Shown piece after piece: positions 1 through 10,439 of a stretch of 33,228 nt of DNA (within the stretch, counting starts at the first letter, position 1; each line of letters begins with the position of its first letter). The notes beneath the pieces are model-generated. The model was not told the DNA's origin. It was given only the letters and a program-made list of their open reading frames with translations, and did not search any database. The DNA comes from Larix sibirica (taxonomy: Eukaryota > Streptophyta > Pinopsida > Pinales > Pinaceae), in NCBI GenBank assembly GCA_004151065.3, contig NWUY0300016543.1, positions 40,286 to 73,513 of the forward strand, in the 5' to 3' direction. The position numbers and the translations under genes are program-made.

Positions 1-1884
1 TTAGAAATTTGTTTTTAATTTATAAAATAATTTAATAAACATGGATTTTGTTTTATAAAAATTTCTTAACATAAAATTAAATTAATGCTATATCATGACT
101 TACTAAAAAAATATAATCACAAACTTAAAATTAAAATAATTATAATAACATTAACTAAACATTACAAATTCTTAAAAAAAAAAAAATTTATTAATATAGT
201 GTCATAGTTAGTTGTAAACATATTAAAAAAATGGGATGAGACAAGTCATCATTATGTTTAAGTATGAGTGTGTAACAATTATGTGGTGTTCATGACATTC
301 TTTTGGAGCATGGATCTCATCCAAGATGAGAACATTCTGGTCACTAGTTTTGATAACCAATATAATCTGTTATTATCTTGGAGAAGACAGGCTATATCAT
401 CGTACGTTCACGAGTAGGCAGGATGATCACAATAAAGGCACTGAGGGCTGCCGGCCGGTTAAAAAAGCATGAGTGCTTTGTTTTTAGTATAGGGCCTTGG
501 TGGTCTACAAGTTTACATCAACAATTTTTGAAAGGTTCTATGGGCTCTGAACTACGTGTTTTTTTAATATAAAAAATTAAAGACATTTTTTTGAGGAAAA
601 AAAACAATTATATAGTGTTAATCATGGTTTATGATAATGTTATTTTTAGTGATTAATATTTTAAATGAGTGGAATTCATTAGTATTATAAATTAAATATA
701 TAAAACGATTTGAGGTGTAAATCTTTTTTCAAATTTTACACTTTTAAAAAAAAAATTATATATAAAGGATTTGATTCCTCTAAACACTTTTTTTTATCAA
801 ATATTTATTAATATTAAAGTTGTTATATACAATCATTATCTACAAACAATAAAAATAAATAACAAAGAAAATACCAATAAGATGTAAACATTTTTTAACC
901 TTATTATTATTATTAATTTATTTTTAAAATTTTGTGAGTAAAATTTAATATGGATTAGTTAGTAATTATAAGTGTGTGTGGAATCCTCTTATCCTCTTGC
1001 TCTACATCCCTAGGGTAGTTTGTAATTGTATTTATGTTTGTCTCGATTACTATTATATATTTTTTAATTTTAGTTGTAAATTTTTATTATATTTTTTTTT
1101 TTATATTAATTTATGTTTATCAACATAATTATTAAATTATTATTTATTATTAATATTGTGATATTATAATATTTTAATTTATTTGAAAAATAGGAAATAT
1201 GATACTCGGTCACCATTTTGTTTGTGTTTCTTTTCTTTTTTTAATCTTTTTACATTTTTTTTGTTTTTTTACTAATTATACATCTTATTTGCACTTAAAT
1301 TCCATCTATACTTTTACTTTCTTTTTCCATTTGCTTGCATATCTATTTTGTCTTCTTGTGTCACTATTATGTCCCTATTCCAATTGTGTCCTTTATTATA
1401 TCTATTTTTGTGTATGATTTACATTTTTTACATCTCTTTTCTATTTCATGTTGTTGTCCTAGTCACAAGGTTTTCAACAAGTTATTGTGCGTACAAATCT
1501 AAGTTTACATGCAAGAGTTATAGTAACAGGTTGACCATGTCTTTTACAACTCGATGTGCCTAACTCTTGGCATTCTCACTTCCAATGTTTTCTTTTTTGC
1601 TGCACTTTATAATAAATAGTGTCATCAATCTCCTTTTCGCAGCTTGGCAAATAGATGACAGTAGCGCCATAATATTTTATTAAAAATTGTATTTCTTATA
1701 TCTACAAATACATTGCTAATGTATATGTGAGTACGATTTGAAGCGATTATGGGTTCTTTATTTTTTTCACTTGCAAAGTTACTCCCCATACACGATGCAT
1801 TATTTAATTTCAATTTATAAACTTTCAAAGTCTAGTCTTATAAGAGGATTTATAATCTTAAATTCTCACACTGCATAACTTTTT
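1..1884. other. AT-rich intergenic sequence, no gene
   Basis: Very AT-rich DNA with long A and T runs. The open stretches (378-572, 1199-1563, and 1625-1828 on the minus strand) have low-complexity translations dominated by F, L, Y, C, I and K, with no motif I recognise, so I treat them as chance. I see no RNA gene, splice structure or transposon terminus. Confidence 0.6.
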
Positions 1885-2035
1885 TTATGAAATTTTTGTT
1901 AACTATAATATATGAAATATTTTGGGTCCGGGGAAGGTGGGTGGATTTAAAAGGGTGACCTTATGAATTTTTTGTTAGCTATAATATATGAAATATTTTG
2001 GATTGGGAAAGGTGTGTGGATTTAAAGGGGTGACC
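1885..2035. repeat. 76-bp direct tandem duplication, two copies
   Basis: Copy 1 is 1885-1960 and copy 2 is 1961-2035. Both begin TTATGAA, share TATAATATATGAAATATTTT in the middle and end GGGTGACC. They differ at a handful of sites (for example TCCGGGG against ATTGGG), so the duplication is not recent. The two copies abut with no spacer. Confidence 0.85.
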
Positions 2036-4020
2036 CAAATAATGCACAATTATTATCATTTTTTGGTGCAAAATCGTCCCATATGGTAACTTACCCATTG
2101 TAGTGCGCTAGGAGGGTCCTAGGCAATAGGATCTTATCACTTTAGAATGTTGATTCCAATAAAGAGAAAATCAACTCCACATAAAGGGATTTGAGGTTGC
2201 CACATGGCATTTACAAGTTGGCTACTTTAATTGTCTAAACACTTTGTTTTGAAAAATAACTAAGTACTAAGAATTGGATTGGACTTGAAATGAAATTGAA
2301 ACTTACTTTATATAGAACTTTCATATGCATAAACCCAAACATATCCAAGGCTTTATGTTATTTTTACTTGCATAAGTTCTAGCATGGAACCAACACTTAT
2401 TATAACTAAAATTTAATGGCATTTCAAGTTAGTAGGGTTGAAATATTTTGGACCTTCTATTTTCTATTATGCACCCAACCAAAAAATACCAAATGCTTGA
2501 TTAAATCAACCTAAACAATGGGTTCTCACTTCCATGTGGTGACACCTAATTGGTTATAGTGTTTTCCATCCAACACCAATTCGTGCCCATATGGAATTGA
2601 TATGTCTATCGTATTGAAATTAGGGTTGATTTCAATCTTCATGCATTTCCTTTACTTAATTTTTGAAAACACCCATCTTGGCCCCATACCCCAAATATTA
2701 TACAATTACAACTTAAAGAATCTATATGTCTAAGGAGGGGTGTGTGCATACTTCAAAAGAAAATGGGTCAAACTAGTCACACTTGCAAACTTGGATTACA
2801 AGGAAGACACCTTTTAGCATATGTTTTTGTGGAACCTCTCATAAAATGTCCTTGTTATCCATCTATAGCAGAGGTGGGAAGCTAAAGGTTTTTCTCGATT
2901 TGTTTCAATTATAATAACACAACGATGCAACAAAATATAGGATGCTTCAGTGCAACAAAATATCACATGCACTTAATGCCAAAATACCTCATCGCTAGAG
3001 GAAAGAAAATGTTTATTTTTATTGCGCCGAGAGGTGCTCTACAACCCAGTATGGGGGAGATCTTGTTAGTCGAGTGTTTGTCGAGTAACAAAATAATACA
3101 AAGTAAACNTGCATTCGAGGAAACCATTGCAGGTCAGAGTCGTTCGTATGGGAAGGGTAGCTAAGCCCGAAACTCAAGAGGTACACTATGTGTTGATAAA
3201 ATTCCCCGTACACGTAAAGCTCCTGGTAGATGCTCGATTAGGATTTGGATGGATCTCTCTACAACCTAACCTCACACGACCTCATGCTTAAATCTTGTTT
3301 CAGAGGAGCTTCCCGACCACACTTCTTACAAGGCTGGATTTATCCCTCTTGAAAATACACCTAGGTTTCATAGTTTAAAGTATATTTGGATAATTTACAA
3401 AGAACATAATCCAAATCTCTAGCCTCAAGCTACTGGTGAACCCCATAAAACAAAAGTCTAGTTAATTTTAAATCAGGTGTTCTTTTTATTGGTTGTTGTT
3501 AATCAGAAGCATGCGGAAGTGTAAAAAGATGATATTCTCAAATGGAAAAAAATAAAATAAATAAATCTACTTGCAAATGGAAAATACCACTTAATTTTTT
3601 AAAAAGTTACTTAGTTATAAAGAACTTTCAAAAAATAAAGAAAAACCAAGCATAACTTTTCAAATTCTTAAGCAAGATGCAACTTTTTAAGGAAATTATT
3701 ATAACCAAATAAAGCAATTTTTTATAATTTTAATGAGATAATGCAAATGAAAGCAATATAATATTTTCTTTTATGAAAATACTTCCAAAAACATCAAACT
3801 ACCCAAAATATTCCTAAATGAACCAAAAGCAAACCATGATTTTTGAAAAATATGTGTTCCTTTTATGTCAAGGCCTAATAAAAACACACACAAAAACATG
3901 ATTTTGAAGGCTTAAAATCACAATTTGGAAAATCTAAGAAAGATCTAGATCCCCAATAGACCTAATAAACCTAAAAAACCAATAATTGTTTTTGAATTTT
4001 TTGAAATTGTTTAGCCTATT
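2036..4020. other. Intergenic sequence, no gene recognised
   Basis: No convincing reading frame. The part from about 3010 to 3480 is less AT-rich and has more CpG than its surroundings, which suggests a younger repeat insertion, but I could not identify a family or its ends. An ambiguous base N is at 3109. From about 3500 onward the DNA is A-rich again. The short frames around 2925-3213 on both strands overlap each other and resemble nothing known. Confidence 0.5.
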
Positions 4021-4029
4021 TTTGGGCCA

Positions 4030-4330
4030 ACTAGGACATGTACACGACCTAACCTACTATTAGGGTGCATGGACACAACCTATCTAGTGTTTAGGTCGCG
4101 TACATGGACCAAAATTGCATGTACCCTGGCTAGAAAAATCCAGGTCGCATGCACGCAAGGTCAACAACAAAAAACTCCATACATTGACAAAACTATATGT
4201 ACGTGGGATGGACAAAGCCAGGTCGTGTGCACACGTCTGTCTAGTACAACTCGTGTACCTGGGAAAAAACCATATTTTTAAGGAAAAACATCTTGTAAAG
4301 GCCTCGAAACACGCTGGTGTGTACAGTAGG
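4030..4330. repeat. Cluster of GGTCG/CGACC-type motifs, CpG-rich
   Basis: Variants of GGTCG[C/T][G/A]TGCAC recur, for example GGTCGCGTACATG near 4093, GGTCGCATGCACG near 4142 and GGTCGTGTGCACACG near 4222, with inverted forms such as TACACGACC near 4037. The same motif family returns near 5385-5455 inside the neighbouring LTR (GGTCGTGTGGACGCG). CpG is far denser than in the surrounding DNA. The cluster lies just downstream (minus sense) of the primer-binding-site-like motif, so it is most likely part of the leader of that LTR element. It also makes up most of a 126-codon minus frame (4084-4464), which I do not take as a gene. Confidence 0.6.
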
Positions 4331-4524
4331 TCACATACCTTCACGGGAAAAAGAGAAAATACAGCAAATGGCCCCCAAACACCAAAATATTTTCTTATAA
4401 AGGCTCTAACAAGAGTATATAATAGGCTGAAATTAAAAAAATTAAAGAGAACAAAAGTAATCAATCAAAATCAGATATAATTCAAAGAGAAATAGGAAAC
4501 CCTAGAAATCCCAAAATTGACACT

Positions 4525-4542
4525 TCCCCAATGGAGTCGCCA
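4525..4542 (-). other. Putative primer-binding site of an LTR retrotransposon
   Basis: The minus strand reads TGGCGACTCCATTGGGGA, close to the TGGCGACTCCGCTGGGGA type of primer-binding site known in plant Ty3 elements (complementary to a tRNA 3' end, reported as tRNA-Arg in some). It sits 4 nt inside an LTR-like end that finishes CCCTTAACA at 4547, the normal LTR-to-PBS spacing. This sets the element's orientation: the LTR lies at higher coordinates and the body at lower coordinates. No gag or pol domain is visible downstream, so the body is either lost or a non-coding leader. Confidence 0.6.
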
Positions 4543-4546
4543 ATTC

Positions 4547-5593
4547 TGTTAAGGGATTTTAAACCCTAATGGCCTTTTGGGAGCAGTCACCACATATCGA
4601 ATACTTCAAAAGAAGACACTCATGAATCATACATAAAGTAAGTTTTCAATCTTTGCAGGACTTCTTTATCAAACAAATAAAATAAATACAGAAAAATAAC
4701 TAACGTGGAATCCAATGTCTAATGAAGATCTCCTCACGAAGAGCTTTAATCTTCCTTGTTATCTTCAAAATTCAAACTTGAGATCCAACAAGAGCAAGAA
4801 AAAAGGTAGTTACTGTTGCAATAGATATTTGGTAAACTTACTATAAAGTATGAATAACCAAATTACAAGAAAACACAACTGGCATATAAAATCTTGAAAT
4901 TGGACGGGAAAGAGTGTTTTATTATATTAGTAGACAATAGAAATACAAATTGGAATATTTCACCTAATTTCTGAAGCAAGCACCGCTTTGAAACTAGCTT
5001 TCTAGGGTCCTCTAGCCAAAGTCCTTCATTCACCCACTCCAAACTCACTTGTGAAAGCTATGCCCAAAGAATCTTTGCAATTGTTGGCATAATAAGGGCT
5101 TTCAAAAGAGGTTGAGAAACAATGTCTCGGGTAAGGGAATGTAATTTGCAGACAAAGGAACAAGGGTTTCAATCTTGGTTTGATTTTAGCAGCATAAGGA
5201 TATTATCTTTGATCTTTTCATATGATTTTTCCTCCTCCTTTGCTTATTTTATATGATAAGGGATCAGTTAGGGAAGTTATCGGGAGGTTATTGTACGAGA
5301 ATATAAGTTGAGGAACGGAAAAAACCGTAAATTTTTTGAAAAATCACTTAATTTCCATTTTTTTTTTATTTTTTTACCCTTTAACAGGAAGGTACACGAG
5401 CTGGACACTGCTAGGTCGTGTGGACGCGGGGTGTCCATGAGTAAGTCGCGCACCTCTTATAAAACTTGGTTTTTAAGATGTTTTCCAAGATAAGCTAGTG
5501 TATAAGAGAGTAGGGATGTCTGGAAAGAGGAAAAGGGATGAGATCAACCATCTTAATGTCTATGAGAATAATGTGACAAAAAACACTATAACA
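4547..5593 (-). mobile_element. Putative LTR of a minus-strand retrotransposon
   Basis: The 3' end of the LTR is fixed at 4547 by the adjacent primer-binding-site motif and ends ...TTAACA (minus sense). The 5' end is a proposal: the minus strand at 5593 reads TGTTATAG, which would pair with the terminal TTAACA as the short inverted repeat usual for LTRs and give a length of about 1.05 kb. Inside are a TATA-like TATAAAAT at 5246-5253 and an AATAAAA signal on the minus strand near 4918-4928, in promoter-then-polyadenylation order. I found no second LTR copy in the window and did not establish a target-site duplication, so this may be a truncated element. Confidence 0.5.
5246..5253 (-). promoter_or_regulatory. 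TATA box of the minus-strand LTR
   Basis: The minus strand reads TATAAAAT within CATATAAAATAAGC. It lies about 340 bp from the proposed LTR start and 700 bp before the primer-binding site, a reasonable U3/R placement for a plant LTR promoter. AT-rich DNA yields such motifs by chance, so support comes mainly from position. Confidence 0.35.
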
Positions 5594-5673
5594 CTTACAA
5601 CTACAAATCTCAAATAAATTTGTAAACTTAAAAATATTTTAAGACTGCTTTTTGTGTATCCTCCTTTAAAAGA

Positions 5674-5945
5674 AGTAAACAAGAAAAAGCTATCCAACCC
5701 TTCTTCAACCCCTCCCACCTGAAAGATAGAAAGACAAAGAACAAGGAAATGAAATAAACAAATCCAAGCCAGGCCTTGGGATCCTATAGGACTATAACTA
5801 CGACATTAAGTAGCAAGCTATCCAACCCTTCTTCACCCCCTCCCACCTAAAAGATAAAAAGACAAAGAAAAAGGAAGTAAAATAATCAAAGCCAAGCCAA
5901 GCCTTGGGATCCAATAGGACCATAGCTACAACATTAAGTAACAAG
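5674..5945 (+). repeat. 128-bp tandem duplication followed by a poly(A) tract
   Basis: Two adjacent copies start at 5687 and 5815 with AGCTATCCAACCCTTCTTC. They share CCTCCCACCT, CCTTGGGATCC and ACATTAAGTA, and AACAAGAAAA is found at both outer edges. Copies differ at roughly one site in ten. A run of 19 A follows at 5975-5993, then A-rich sequence. A unit ending in a poly(A) tract would fit the 3' end of a retroposed sequence on the plus strand, but I found no target-site duplication or SINE promoter box. Confidence 0.75.
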
Positions 5946-6152
5946 AAAAGTTGAATTAAAATCATTCTTTATCGAAAAAAAAAAAAAAAAAAATAAAAAT
6001 AAAAAATATTAAAAAAATTACAACATATAGAAAATAAAATTTTGAAGATTTATCTTAATGTCTCTTTAAGCAATATGCCCTTTTGGCGAACATGCCTATG
6101 CTGCCAATTTTTATTAATTAAAATAAAAGTACCAAAATTGTATGCCAAAACC

Positions 6153-6250
6153 CAACAAATCAACTTTTCATTATTTATGGTACTATATATTATCATCACT
6201 TCAACAAATCAACTTTTCATTATTTATGGTATTATATATTATCATCACTT
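6153..6250. repeat. 49-bp perfect-length tandem duplication
   Basis: Copies at 6153-6201 and 6202-6250 both begin CAACAAATCAACTTTTCATT and end ATTATCATCACTT. I find one difference (GGTACTAT against GGTATTAT), so this duplication is young relative to most of the window. Confidence 0.9.
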
Positions 6251-6326
6251 TGACTGGTTGGCACATACAAAATACATTTTCCAAACTTTTATGTTTCAAA
6301 AGTAAACAAGTACGCTGCATCACTTT

Positions 6327-6478
6327 ATTCCAAAACTTATTATGATGGCAAGAATTTTACAAGAATTATTCCAAAACTTATTATGATGGTAAGAATTTTA
6401 CAAGAGTTAATCCAAAACTCATTATAATGCGCGAGATTTAATTATTCCAAAACTTATTATAAAGTTGAGAATCATTTA
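6327..6478. repeat. Short tandem array of about 41 bp, four units
   Basis: Units 6327-6367 and 6368-6408 (41 bp each) begin ATTCCAAAACTTATTATGAT and are nearly identical. A third unit of 35 bp (6409-6443) and a fourth partial unit from 6444 keep the core CCAAAACT[T/C]ATTAT but are shorter and more diverged. The order suggests that the first two come from the latest duplication. Confidence 0.85.
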
Positions 6479-6518
6479 CGGATAAGAATAATGTAACACA
6501 CATGTTAATAAACTACTT

Positions 6519-6679
6519 TAGATCTAAATCATAGATTCTATCAAGCCGAGAGGGATCAAATTTCTTGAGGTGTAAATTTTTTCTTGAATAGCTCCTTGAG
6601 TGCAATACCTGAGCCGAGGTTTGCACCTCGAAAGATTTGATCCCTCTCGGCGCTTGATAGAGCCTAGGATTTGGATCTA
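6519..6679. repeat. Long hairpin with about 60-bp arms (MITE or pre-miRNA-like)
   Basis: The left arm 6519-6576 and right arm 6620-6679 are inverted copies with a few mismatches and bulges around a 43-nt loop. The best-conserved part is a perfect 15-bp block, CGAGAGGGATCAAAT on the left and its exact complement on the right. Other paired segments are CTATCAAGC with GCTTGATAG and TAGATC with GATCTA. The loop holds a second small hairpin, GAGGT-TTGC-ACCTC. No open frame is present. It could be a foldback transposable element or a small-RNA precursor. I could not define a target-site duplication. Confidence 0.8.
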
Positions 6680-6689
6680 GGCTGGTTTT

Positions 6690-8410
6690 ATGAAATCACA
6701 CATTGGTGCATCTAGCATGACATGACGCATCAAGGTGTTACAACATAAAACACAATGGCTCTTGTCAAATACTCATTCGTAAGTATAGGTTTTATATTTA
6801 AAAAAATTGTAAAACTTAAAGGTGCACTAAATAGATATACACGCACTAATGCATCATCATACATAACACACTTCAAATGTTTGTATAGATAAATCAGTGT
6901 GCTAGATATAGGAGAGCACACTAATGCATCTAAATATATAGAGCATTGATGAATGCTAAAATATTTAATAATATAATACACGTCTTATTTTTTAATAAAA
7001 GTGTAAATGCACTTGAGGCATTTAGTTCCATGAATCACAATAGTGTGTGTGAATATAAGGCTCATTATTACTTCTGACCATTGAAAATAAAATATAGTTT
7101 TTTATTTTAAAAAAATTTCCAAAAACATCCTGATGTGTTGGTATGTCATAGTTGCATCAAAGCATTTATCCAAATTGTGCATTGCCCTAGGTCATTTTAA
7201 ATTGATTCTACATTGTGATATAGTTTTACAATCGAACCGATGCACCCTATTATCGGGCGCACTAGGGTAGGGTAAAATAAAAATAATTACCAAATGATAT
7301 TTCATTTGCAAATTGATTTTGGTGCTTGAGACCACAAAAACACCAATGCATAACCTAATTTTATGACCATCCCATCATCGGTGTTGCTGAGTTGTCACAT
7401 TCCTCCCTCCCTTTGGGTTACTAGGAATTTTGAATTTTGTGAAATAGTCCCGTAACTTCTTAATCATAATTTGTCTTTGTGAAAACCATGCCCCTTGACG
7501 GGAAAGACAACAAAACAAAGTGTTTCTTACCTCATTTACAATTTTAGTGGATTTAAAATTAAAATCTACCTTTCATTTGCCTTTTTCCGTTTTTTTATTC
7601 GACGTGGTGTTTTTGAATGATTTAGCTTGCTCCAAAACATGGTGTGCCTTCTGAATTTACAAGGCACATTGATGCTTTAATAGAGGCATTGTCTATGATG
7701 CGTTCCTATTTTATATAAGTGCACTAGTTCGCCAGAATATAAGCAATCCTCATGGTTTATTGGTGCACTTTATAATATACAAAAGCACCATTAACTATGC
7801 TATGAATTATTATAAATGCACGAATTAAAAACACAAATATGTTGTACACTCACCATCGTGCATTGCATTGTTTAATGGATATGCATTGCTTGTAGTGAAT
7901 AATGTCATTGTAAATTCACCACTCAAGGTTTTTCATGTGGGGCCATATATTTTAGTGCACATTGGGATGTATTGGGGCATGATGCACCCATATATACTAA
8001 GCGCACTACTAAAAACTAATTTTAACTAAAATTTCGACCTAATCGGTACAAGTTGGAGTGTATTGACACTCCATATGTGGTGCATTGATTTGTGTGAGGA
8101 ACATTAGTTATTGTTATTGAGGTTAGTAAATACCACACTCAATTATTTGATGCATTATTTTATTGATAAGCACCACTAGTAGTGCATATCTTTCTTGCAA
8201 ATGCATTGGTCATGGTATAGACAATGTTGTTGTAAATAGTCAGTGTGAATTTGTATGTACGTATGAACTATTTACTGTGCATTCATAGATATTAAGTACA
8301 CCACTAATATCGAGCACACTGAAAATCATGATGCATTGTGCACTAGTTATGGTGCGCTTCATGTAAAGAAGAACTGTTAGCACTTCTATCTTATTTTTAA
8401 GGTGCATAGA
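6690..8410. repeat. Region strongly enriched in TGCA / GTGCAC motifs
   Basis: By direct counting there are about 26 TGCA tetramers in roughly 1.7 kb, where base composition predicts about five. Many are in larger contexts recurring on both strands: GGTGCACT, GTGCACTAG, AATGCATC and TAGTGCATA, plus related GCGCACTA and GCACCACTA. Spacing is irregular and there is no long repeat unit. No coding frame is credible, and the longest (8240-8473, minus) is AT-rich. This could be an old satellite or the subterminal-motif zone of a DNA transposon, but neither is proven. Confidence 0.6.
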
Positions 8411-9962
8411 TAATGTTAGATAGTTTTTTTTTTTAAATATTAATTTCAATTTTTGATATATAAAAATGGTCATTTAATATATTTTATACTATGGTGTGTG
8501 TGTATTTCTAATGAAAGTTGTATGTGAATTAGAGACAACAATGATTACAAGAGAAACTATAGTAGGAACTTGTCTACTTGTATAAATTCTTATAGAAGCA
8601 GGAGGCCCAAGAGAGGGAGAGAGATTTGTACCCTCATCCTATTACAGTACAAAAACATCTCCTCTTGAGGAATGTTGGCTTCCTCATGTTTTATGAGGAG
8701 GCTACATCCCTTAGAGAGAAAATGGTTCTATTGAGGTAGATGATATGTCATTGGGATCATGTGAGGTATGCCTTTAGGGTCGATCTCGATTTGTGTAACT
8801 AACCCAAAAAGGAGGACATATACTTCATTACTGGGTTGTCTAGGAGGTTGGAGGATTTTCCCCATTTCCCCAATATCCCGCCTCTCATTATGGGAGATAC
8901 TTAGTTATCTTATGTTCATATATATGTTAGTGACCCCATCGTTGACCCTGGTAGTTCCAGGTTGCTGGTATCAATTGGATTTTCATTTGTTCGATGTAGA
9001 GGAGCTTAGGTGCCTCCCAATTTTGGTCTTGATAGTGGCACATTATTTAGTGCAAAGACATATATGTACTAGGTGGTCTACCATTTTTTTTCAATAGTTT
9101 CATTTAGCTCTTGATCAAAATTACTCTTTATTTGAGGAGAGGATGGGATTCCCTTTTGGTTCAGAGTTATTTTGTTTACTTTTGGAGAGCTTTCTAGCCA
9201 CTAGGACATTATTTGAACACCTTCCTCCTAGGATAAGGACTGTTGTGTGTATGGACATGAAGGGAAGATGTTTCCCAAGAGGGGCTAGCCAGAGTTCCCA
9301 TGTAGGATTAGGATCACTCCATAGGTACTACATATGCTTTCTAGTGAGGAAGATCATACCTTGGATCTTGTGTAGAACCCATGCAGAGGTTTAGAATGTT
9401 GAGGATGTGATAACATCCTATTTACCATATATGAGATATCAAATTTCATAGGTGATATCAATATTATGTTTTGATTAGTACAATTTCTTTTTTTCTTCTT
9501 ATTTAATGCACATGTAATTTATTGTAATGTTTTAGTTAAAATGACTAATTATGATTTTAATTGTCTAATTATTGTTAGTTATTATTTTCCATGTATTGTC
9601 ATGTATGTTAGGGAGATGCCTCTTTAATAGGACGATGAGATGGAAGAGGTAGATGAGCTACATTAGATATAGAGACCTCTCCTATGATGCAGGATATTTT
9701 ACCAAGATTCGGTGGATCAACTATGTGCATAGCTATCCCAACATATATTGTGCTCTTTATGAGTGACCCAATTAATAGAAGACCCAAAGATGGATGATAT
9801 ATGCGTGACCTTTCCATGAAATATGATGTTATTGATGCGTCATATTGTTGTGCAATGTGACTAGTGGAGAGGAGGAGGTCATATTACCATTTCCATCAAC
9901 CTTCTTCTTCAAATTCATCTACTTAGAATGGTGATCCTCCACCCCTTCCTCCCTCTCCTCCT

Positions 9963-10170
9963 CACTAAGAAAATCAACCACCATCACTTGCTCCACTGAC
10001 TAACCCCTTTCTCCTCCTACAGGATATGACCAACCACCCTCTCCTCTTCCACATACTAATCAACCACTCTCTCCTCTTGGACATATTGACAGAACACCCT
10101 CTCCTCCTCACCTAGCCAACCAAAAATCATCGCCTCCTCTAGTAGCCGATTGACCACTGTCTCCTCATGT
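9963..10170 (+). repeat. Proline-rich decapeptide (30-bp) repeat array
   Basis: Within the decayed gene, about seven 30-bp units encode degenerate 10-residue repeats. The clearest three are contiguous from about 10022: GYDQPPSPLP, HTNQPLSPLG, HIDRTPSPPH. Flanking units are similar (ENQPPSLAP, LANQKSSPPL). The consensus is roughly x-x-N/D-Q-P-x-S-P-x-x. At the DNA level each unit carries CTCTCCTCTT or CTCTCCTCCT. One base appears lost near 9997, shifting frame between the first units and the clear three. Such a region would be disordered. Confidence 0.7.
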
Positions 10171-10439
10171 TATATCACTTATTGTCACTACAATTACCTT
10201 AATGGAACCCTAATGTCCCAAACAACATTTGAGTGAACCTAATGAAATTAGAGCCTCCAAAATAGCATCCAACTATCCCTAGTTTGGATCCAAATGCCCC
10301 TAATATCACTAGAAGGGACCCTAATAGTTGCTAATGACCTTGAATTCCACATCAGAGTCATCTAATATGATGTTCACCACCTCAGGAGAAAACTTGAGAT
10401 TTTACCATTCCAAAATTCACTGAAAATTAATCGTTTTGA

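Noticed and set aside
1199-1563. Frames rich in F, C, L and Y resembling membrane segments
   Set aside because: The hydrophobicity comes from T-rich DNA. There is no supporting motif, codon pattern or neighbour.
4084-4480. Overlapping frames of 126 (minus) and 121 (plus) codons
   Set aside because: Both strands are open because the CpG-rich motif cluster lacks stops. The translations are made of motif repeats and show no domain.
6042-6345. Two overlapping plus-strand frames over the tandem repeats
   Set aside because: They are open only because the 49-bp repeat lacks stops in those frames. The translation is repetitive AT-rich sequence.
8004-8020. CACTACTAAAAAC as a CACTA transposon terminus
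   Set aside because: No inverted partner or 3-bp duplication was found, and short CACTA strings are frequent throughout this motif-rich block.
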